Origin: JBFELU01 sp041572755
Lineage (GTDB): Bacteria; Actinomycetota; Acidimicrobiia; Spongiisociales; UBA11373
DNA: 16,981 nucleotides
Assembly: GCA_041572755.1 (NCBI GenBank)
Contig: JBFFRY010000040.1
Coordinates: 1 to 16,981 of the forward strand
Direction: 5' to 3'
Shown here: piece by piece, positions 12,138-16,981 of the stretch
Layout of the letters: each line of letters opens with the position of its first letter
Position numbering within the stretch: the first letter of the stretch is position 1
Program-made: the position numbers and the translations under genes
The notes under the pieces: model-generated
The model's database searches: none
Seen by the model: the letters and a program-made list of their open reading frames with translations, nothing else
Told to the model about the DNA's origin: nothing

Positions 12138-14581
12138 CGAACGACGACGTTCACGAGCTTCGGGGCCCGCACCACCACCCGCTCGGGCCCATCCCCGCCG
12201 GTGTACTCGCGGACCCGCTCCGAGGCCAGGGCGAGTGACTCGGCCTCATCGTCGCCGATGTCGGCATCGACCTCGATGCGATCTCGCACCTTGCCGTTGA
12301 CCTGCACGATCATCGTCACCGTCTCGACCGTCACCAGGTCGGGATCCCACTCCGGCCAGGCCTCGGTGGCCAGCATGGTGTCGTGACCGGTGCGCTCCCA
12401 CAGCTCGTGAGCGACGTGGGGAGCCATCGGCCCCAACATGAGGATCATCAGCTCCAGGGCTCGGGCCAGGGTCCGGGGCTCCGGGCCCTCCTCCGAGCGG
12501 GCGTAGGTCCGCAGGGTGTTCCCGAACTCCATGAGGGCGGCCACCGCCGTGTTGAAGTGGAATCGCTCGATGTCGTCGGTGACCTTCTTGAGGGTGCGGT
12601 GCGCCACCCGCAAGACCTCGGTGTCGTCGTCGCCCGGTTCCCGATCCACCGGTTGAGCATGGTCGCCGGTGGCGAGACGCCACACCCGATTCAGGAACCG
12701 TGAGGTTCCCTCCACCCCTTCGTCGGTCCACACCGCATCGTCGGTGGGCGGCCCGATGAAGAGGTGATAGAGGCGGCTGGCGTCGGCCCCGTAGCGGGCG
12801 TAGAAGTCGTCGGGGGCCACGACGTTGCCCTTCGACTTCGACATCTTGGCCCCGTCCTTGGTCAGCATCCCCTGGGTGAAGAGGCGACTGAACGGCTCGA
12901 CGATGTCGAGCATGCCCAGGTCGTGGAGCACCTTCGTGAAGAACCGGGCATACATGAGGTGGAGCACGGCATGCTCGATCCCGCCGATGTACTGGTCGAT
13001 CGGCAGCCAGTAGCGGGCCGGCCCTTCATCGAAAGGCGCCTCGTCGTTCCGGGCGTCGGCGTACCGCATGTAGTACCAGGAGGAGTCCACGAACGTGTCC
13101 ATCGTGTCCGTCTCACGCGCCGCCGGACCACCGCACTTCGGGCACGGGGTCTCCACGAACGACGGCACTGCGGCCAGCGGCGACTGCCCCTTCGGCTGAT
13201 AGTCCTCGATGTCGGGGAGCAGGACCGGAAGCTGATCCTCGGGAACGGGAACCACCCCATCGTCGGGGCAATGGACCACCGGGATCGGACAGCCCCAGTA
13301 GCGCTGCCGCGAGATCAGCCAGTCCCGCAGCCGGTACTGGACCGCCCGACGCCCCAGGCGCTCGGCCTCGAGCCATTCGATGGTCCGCGCCACGGCGTCT
13401 TCGACGCCGAGTCCGTCGAGGAAGCCGCTGTTGATCGCCGGGCCCTCCCCGACGTAGGCCTGGCCGTCGAACCCGTCGGGCGGCTGCACCGTGCGGATGA
13501 TCTTCAGGCTGTGCTTCTCGGCGAACTCCCAGTCGCGCTGGTCCTGTCCCGGCACGGCCATGATCGCCCCGGTGCCGTAGGTCATCAGGACGTAGTCGGC
13601 GATGAAGATCGGCACCGGCTCGCCGTTGGCCGGGTTCACCGCATGGACGCCGATGAAGAGGCCCTCCTTCTCCTTCTCCGCGGAGAGCCGATCGATCTCG
13701 GTCCGGCGGGTGACCTCATCGATGAAGCGAAGGGTTGCCTCTTCGTATTCGGTTCCGGCGACCAGCTCGGTCACCAGCGGGTGTTCGGGTGCGAACACGG
13801 CGAACGTCATCCCGAAGATCGTGTCGGGCCGGGTGGTGTACACCGTGAAGGTGGCGCCGGGCCGCTCGGCGATCTCCATGGTGAACTCGGCACCTTCGGA
13901 GCGGCCGATCCAGTTCTCCTGCATCACCCTGACCCGCTCCGGCCACTTCCCTTTCAGGTCGTCCAGGTCGTCCAGCAGCCGCTGGGCGTAGTCGGTGATC
14001 TTGAGGAACCACTGATCGAGGTCGCGCTTCTCGACCGCGGTGCCGCACCGCTCGCAGACCCCTTCGCCCACCACCTGCTCGTTGGCCAGCACCGTCTGGC
14101 AGCTGGGACACCAGTTGACCGGGGCGTTCTTCTTGTACGCCAGGCCCTTCTCGAAGAACTTCAGGAAGAGCCACTGGGTCCAGTGGTAGTAGTCGGGAGA
14201 GTGCGCCGCCAGCTCTCGCGACCAGTCGTAGACCGCCCCCAGGCGCCGCAGCTGGGCCTTCATCGTGGCGATTCGTTCCTCGGTGAACACCCGGGGATGG
14301 ATTCCGGTCTCGATGGCGGCGTTCTCGGCGGGAAGACCGAAGGAGTCCCACCCCATCGGGGCCAGGACGTTGTAGCCCCGCATGGTCCGATAGCGGGTCA
14401 GCAGGTCGGTGTAGGTGTAATTGCGGATGTGGCCCATGTGCAGATCACCGCTGGGATACGGGTACATCTGAACGTTGTAGAACTTGGGCCGGTCGTCCCG
14501 CTCGGTCACATAGAACGTGCGCTCCGCCTCCCAGCGGTCCTGCCACTTGCGCTCGATTGTGTCGTGCTCGTATGCAGCCAT
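12134..14581 (-). CDS. leuS: Leucine--tRNA ligase
   Basis: This 815-residue class I synthetase charges tRNA-Leu in the cytoplasm. It shows the HIGH-type motif HMGH (48-51) after YPYPSGDL, a zinc-ribbon-like CPSC...CERC (158, 161, 176, 179), and the CP1 editing domain with TTRPDTIFG (249-257) and GTGAIMAVPGQDQRDWEFA. KMSKS follows at 579-583, then an anticodon-binding helical domain and the small C-terminal domain. In the editing motif a Gln stands where E. coli-type enzymes have His (GHD), but the conserved Asp of QRD is kept. The frame is open far upstream; the ATG at 14581 (MAAYEHDTIERKWQDRW) is the family start. Length is typical of bacterial LeuRS. TACCCT at 14609-14604 could be its -10. 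The CPBP gene is translationally coupled behind it. Confidence 0.96.
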   Translation of the reverse strand: MAAYEHDTIERKWQDRWEAERTFYVTERDDRPKFYNVQMYPYPSGDLHMGHIRNYTYTDLLTRYRTMRGYNVLAPMGWDSFGLPAENAAIETGIHPRVFTEERIATMKAQLRRLGAVYDWSRELAAHSPDYYHWTQWLFLKFFEKGLAYKKNAPVNWCPSCQTVLANEQVVGEGVCERCGTAVEKRDLDQWFLKITDYAQRLLDDLDDLKGKWPERVRVMQENWIGRSEGAEFTMEIAERPGATFTVYTTRPDTIFGMTFAVFAPEHPLVTELVAGTEYEEATLRFIDEVTRRTEIDRLSAEKEKEGLFIGVHAVNPANGEPVPIFIADYVLMTYGTGAIMAVPGQDQRDWEFAEKHSLKIIRTVQPPDGFDGQAYVGEGPAINSGFLDGLGVEDAVARTIEWLEAERLGRRAVQYRLRDWLISRQRYWGCPIPVVHCPDDGVVPVPEDQLPVLLPDIEDYQPKGQSPLAAVPSFVETPCPKCGGPAARETDTMDTFVDSSWYYMRYADARNDEAPFDEGPARYWLPIDQYIGGIEHAVLHLMYARFFTKVLHDLGMLDIVEPFSRLFTQGMLTKDGAKMSKSKGNVVAPDDFYARYGADASRLYHLFIGPPTDDAVWTDEGVEGTSRFLNRVWRLATGDHAQPVDREPGDDDTEVLRVAHRTLKKVTDDIERFHFNTAVAALMEFGNTLRTYARSEEGPEPRTLARALELMILMLGPMAPHVAHELWERTGHDTMLATEAWPEWDPDLVTVETVTMIVQVNGKVRDRIEVDADIGDDEAESLALASERVREYTGGDGPERVVVRAPKLVNVVVR

Positions 14582-14603
14582 GAGGTCACCCGGAAGGTTG
14601 CGA

Positions 14604-14609
14604 AGGGTA
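14604..14609 (-). promoter_or_regulatory. Candidate -10 hexamer TACCCT for leuS
   Basis: On the minus strand TACCCT is followed by 22 bases and the leuS ATG. The implied leader is about 15 bases and contains GGGTGA near the start codon. The 62-base gap after the thioesterase gene also allows read-through from it. Confidence 0.35.
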
Positions 14610-14643
14610 CCACCACCCTCCCCGGGCACCGCCGCGGCTCCGG

Positions 14644-15456
14644 CTACTCGGCGGGCCGGCTCGGGTCGGGCCCGGCCCGCTCGACGAACAGCGCCTGGGA
14701 CGATCGGCCCAGGTAGCCGCGGCCGTCGAACAGCGCCGTTTCCGCCAGGCCCCGGCCGGCCGGGTCGTACCGGGATGTCGAGTCGAGGGCGAACCACTCC
14801 CCGATCGGCTCCCGCAGCAAGTGGATCACCAGATCGGTGTTGATGAAGAGGTACTCCCCGAAGGGGAGCGCCCAGCTGATGCCGTTCCCCGAGTCGGCCA
14901 TGGCCGCCACCCGCTGCAGCGGGGTCGGTGCCTCGCCGGCGACCACCGGCACCCGCAGTCGGAACCACATGGCGGCCCGCCCCGGTTCGGTCACGGATCC
15001 GGCGATGAGCCGCTTGTCGAGCGCATCACCGAAGTAGTCCTGATACGGACGGAAGGAGAAGTCGCTCGCCTGGAGAGCCTCCGGTGGAGGGGGCGGCTCC
15101 GGCTGCGCATCGGGCGCCGGGGGATATTCCAGCGGCTCCCGCCGCCTGATGAGCCATATTCGAGCCCGGATCAAGGGATCGCCGTCGGTTCCGAGGACTT
15201 CGGTTCCGACGAGCCGAACCCGGCGGCCCGGCCGGATCACCCGGCTCTCGACGATGAGGGGGGCCATGGGAATGGGACGCAGGATGTCGGCTGCGAGCCG
15301 CAGAGTGGCGGCCTCCTCCCCTCCGATCACCTCGGCGGCACGGGCAATGAGGGCCGCCGCCGGACCACCGTGCTGCACCTCGGAGCCCCAGGGGCTCCTC
15401 GCCAGTTCGGTGGGAACGAAGTGCTTCCCATCACGCTCGAAGAGTGCCTCGGCCAC
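14644..15456 (-). CDS. Double-hotdog acyl-CoA thioesterase-like protein
   Basis: This 270-residue protein has two hotdog-like halves joined by a Pro-rich linker (110-127, PPAPDAQPEPPPPPEA). The first half carries QHGGPAAALIARA (28-40), the usual substrate-helix start of TesB/4HBT_3-type thioesterases. The second half has ADSGNGISWALPFGEYLFINTDLVIHL (187-213), with Asp188 as the likely catalytic acid region, and EWFALDSTS. It probably hydrolyses acyl-CoA thioesters in the cytoplasm; chain length is unknown. The GTG at 15456 has no good ribosome site but follows TAGGAT by exactly six bases, suggesting a leaderless transcript. It lies 62 bases upstream of leuS on the same strand and diverges from the PEP-binding enzyme. 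Confidence 0.85.
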   Translation of the reverse strand: MAEALFERDGKHFVPTELARSPWGSEVQHGGPAAALIARAAEVIGGEEAATLRLAADILRPIPMAPLIVESRVIRPGRRVRLVGTEVLGTDGDPLIRARIWLIRRREPLEYPPAPDAQPEPPPPPEALQASDFSFRPYQDYFGDALDKRLIAGSVTEPGRAAMWFRLRVPVVAGEAPTPLQRVAAMADSGNGISWALPFGEYLFINTDLVIHLLREPIGEWFALDSTSRYDPAGRGLAETALFDGRGYLGRSSQALFVERAGPDPSRPAE

Positions 15457-15462
15457 CGGCCG

Positions 15463-15468
15463 ATCCTA
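15463..15468 (-). promoter_or_regulatory. Leaderless-type -10 hexamer TAGGAT for the thioesterase
   Basis: On the minus strand TAGGAT (15468 to 15463) is followed by CGGCCG and then the GTG at 15456, a six-base spacing that places the transcript start at the start codon. No -35 match is evident. Confidence 0.5.
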
Positions 15469-15495
15469 TTCGTCGGAACAACCCGGTCCGGCGGC

Positions 15496-15501
15496 TAGGT
15501 T
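15496..15501 (+). promoter_or_regulatory. Candidate -10 hexamer TAGGTT for the PEP-binding enzyme
   Basis: TAGGTT is followed by nine bases and the GTG at 15511, so the message would have a leader of only a few bases. No Shine-Dalgarno sequence lies before this GTG. It shares a 54-base gap with the divergent thioesterase promoter. Confidence 0.4.
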
Positions 15502-15510
15502 GAACCCGAC

Positions 15511-16981
15511 GTGGCACACCGGTACCTGAGGGCTCTCCAGGGTGGTGGGGCCACGGTGGCAGAGGTAGGGGGCAAGGCGGCCGGTATCGATGCCCTGGTC
15601 GCCCAAGGTTTCCCTGTACCTCGGGCCGTGGCCGTCACCGTTGACGCCTACTGGGCGTTCGTCGAGGACGCCGGTCTCGCTCCGGCCCTGGCACGGCTGG
15701 CGGAACAGGCCATCCCTCCGCCTGAGAGGCTCGAGGCCGATCGCGGCGAGGTCGAGGAGCTCTTCGAATCCAAACCGCTTCCTTCCGTCGTCCGGGCGGA
15801 GATCTTGGAGGTGGCCGCCGAGCTGCTCGCCAAGGGACCCATCGCCGTTCGTTCGTCGGCCCTCGCCGAGGATCCCTCCGTCGCTTCCTTCGCCGGCCAG
15901 TACCTGTCGGTCCTCGACGTTTCGACGCCCGACGAGGCGGTGACGACAGTCCGTCGCTGCTGGGCCTCGCTGTGGGCACCGACCGTCCGGGCCTATCGGC
16001 GCCGGGAAGGCCTCGAGGATCTCGAGTTGGGGATGGGCGTGGTGCTGCAGGCGATGGTCCCTGCCGAATACGCCGGGGTGATGTTCACGAGCGATCCCGT
16101 CGGGGACCCCGAGTGCGCCCACATCGAGATGGTGCCCGGTCTCGGGGAGTCGCTCGTCTCGGGGTCGGTGACTCCCGACGTGTTCTGGGTGCGTCGCAAG
16201 GACCTGACGATCGCCGGGCACACCGGCCAGATCCCGGCGTTCCTCGAGGACCTGGCCCGGATAGGCATGCGGGTCGAACGGCGCTTCGGCGCCCCCCAGG
16301 ACATCGAGTTCGCCTTCGCCGACGGGGAGATCCTGGTGCTCCAGAGCCGACCCGTCACCACCAGTCTCGGATTCGAGCCGGACGACGACGGATTCGACAC
16401 GTCCCCCGACCCGCATGCGGTCTTCATATCGGCGGGGATCCAGGAGATGCTGCCGGAGGTGATCCCGCCGCTGCTGTGGAGCATCAACGCCCCAATGCTC
16501 GATGACGCGTTTCGGCGTCTCATGGCCGAACTCGACATCACCGTCGATGACGATCTCGGCCGGTTCCTCGTGCTGGGAAGGTTTCGGGGGCGGGCGGCAC
16601 TCAAGCTGTCGACGCTGCGACGGGCCGCTGCTCTCGTGCCCGGCGGGAATCCCGATGACGTCGACCGCCAGTATCTCCATCGGGTCCTCACCGAGGCACC
16701 GGAGGCTGACCCGATTCCGCCTCGTCGACGCGGGGGCCGGCTCCGCACCGGGCTCGAAGCGGTCCGGATCCGGGCCCGCATGGAGCAGGAAACGACCCTG
16801 GTCACCGATGCAACCCACCTCATCCTGACCCTCGGCGTTGACCCGGCCGAACTCCCGGTGGACCGCCTGCTGACCTACTGGACCCGGATCCGCAGCATCG
16901 CTTGGCGGGCCTACGCCGCGGAGATCTCGGCGTCGGCGGGCGCCGCCGCCGGCTACCGGGCCTTCGAGTCCGCCCTGGAGC
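15511..16981 (+). CDS. PEP/pyruvate-binding-domain phosphotransferase, 3' end cut by the window
   Basis: The frame from the GTG at 15511 is open for 490 codons to the right edge. Its N-terminal domain is the ATP-grasp pyruvate/PEP-binding domain of PEP synthase, pyruvate phosphate dikinase and rifampin phosphotransferase. Visible signatures are GGKAAGIDAL with a following PVPRAVAVT, IAVRSSALAEDPSVASFAGQ (111-130), LQAMVPAEYAGVMFTSDP (179-196), GLGESLVSGSVTPDVFWV (210-227) and DIEFAFADGEILVLQSRPVTT. After about 290 the sequence (AGIQEMLPEVIPPLLWS and beyond) no longer looks like classical PEP synthase and may be a substrate domain as in rifampin phosphotransferase-like proteins. The phosphohistidine domain, expected further right, is outside the window. 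It diverges from the thioesterase over 54 bases. PEP synthase itself remains possible. Confidence 0.85.
   Translation, partial: MAHRYLRALQGGGATVAEVGGKAAGIDALVAQGFPVPRAVAVTVDAYWAFVEDAGLAPALARLAEQAIPPPERLEADRGEVEELFESKPLPSVVRAEILEVAAELLAKGPIAVRSSALAEDPSVASFAGQYLSVLDVSTPDEAVTTVRRCWASLWAPTVRAYRRREGLEDLELGMGVVLQAMVPAEYAGVMFTSDPVGDPECAHIEMVPGLGESLVSGSVTPDVFWVRRKDLTIAGHTGQIPAFLEDLARIGMRVERRFGAPQDIEFAFADGEILVLQSRPVTTSLGFEPDDDGFDTSPDPHAVFISAGIQEMLPEVIPPLLWSINAPMLDDAFRRLMAELDITVDDDLGRFLVLGRFRGRAALKLSTLRRAAALVPGGNPDDVDRQYLHRVLTEAPEADPIPPRRRGGRLRTGLEAVRIRARMEQETTLVTDATHLILTLGVDPAELPVDRLLTYWTRIRSIAWRAYAAEISASAGAAAGYRAFESALE

Noticed and set aside
12764..14716. 650-codon open frame on the plus strand
   Set aside because: It is entirely antisense to leuS, which has all its family motifs; the antisense product is low complexity and matches nothing I know.
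14582..14968. Upstream extension of leuS to 14968
   Set aside because: It overlaps the thioesterase coding sequence in another frame and lacks LeuRS similarity; the family start is the ATG at 14581.
15466..16818. 450-codon open frame on the minus strand
   Set aside because: The plus strand holds a frame open to the window edge with clear ATP-grasp motifs, so this is its shadow.

Overview
The window is high-GC DNA with tightly packed genes, many GTG starts, frequent 4-base overlaps and -10-like TANNNT hexamers close to start codons. This suggests an uncultured actinobacterium, perhaps of the Acidimicrobiia; that placement is inference from composition and gene style, not a phylogenetic result. 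I see no tRNA, rRNA, CRISPR array, insertion sequence or integration site. The region reads as chromosomal housekeeping and metabolic DNA around one unusual electron-transfer operon.

Layout. Bases 1-228 (-) hold the start of a membrane protein that runs off the left edge. A haloalkane dehalogenase (414-1304, +) converges on a Bcr/CflA-type MFS exporter (1301-2515, -). Their stop codons share a CTAG inside a perfect 12-bp hairpin, a likely two-way terminator. A GNAT acetyltransferase (2567-3109, -) lies upstream of the exporter. Asparaginyl-tRNA synthetase (3187-4581, +) follows, with a second GNAT gene one base behind it (4583-5092, +). That gene overlaps the end of a DUF6125-like protein (5074-5613, -) by 19 bases.

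The most interesting part is 5705-8403 (-), three genes transcribed right to left: a 100-aa membrane protein, a membrane-anchored cytochrome c with nine CxxCH heme motifs, and a FdnI-like diheme cytochrome b that carries an extra monoheme c domain behind a Thr/Ala-rich linker. The last two overlap by 4 bases (ATGA). Nine c hemes followed by an FdnI-type b domain is the composition described for the single polypeptide CbcL of Geobacter, so this looks like a two-gene, elaborated version of a quinone/multiheme electron conduit. A 369-bp non-coding region separates it from a divergent metallo-beta-lactamase-fold hydrolase (8773-9582, +).

The next block on the minus strand is cupin (10837-11238), DUF3786-like protein (10131-10799) and YtfJ/GerW-like protein (9615-9962). 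Then come leucyl-tRNA synthetase (12134-14581, -), coupled by a GTGA overlap to a CPBP-family membrane protease (11421-12137, -), and a double-hotdog thioesterase (14644-15456, -). A 54-bp divergent promoter region leads to a phosphoenolpyruvate/pyruvate-binding-domain enzyme (15511 onward, +) cut by the right edge.

Functionally, the two aminoacyl-tRNA synthetases, acetyltransferases and exporter are ordinary accessory and housekeeping genes. The cytochrome operon implies electron exchange between the quinone pool and an extracytoplasmic multiheme protein. The nearby DUF6125 and DUF3786 families, which I recall mainly from anaerobes, would fit a facultative or anaerobic lifestyle, but this link is inference.
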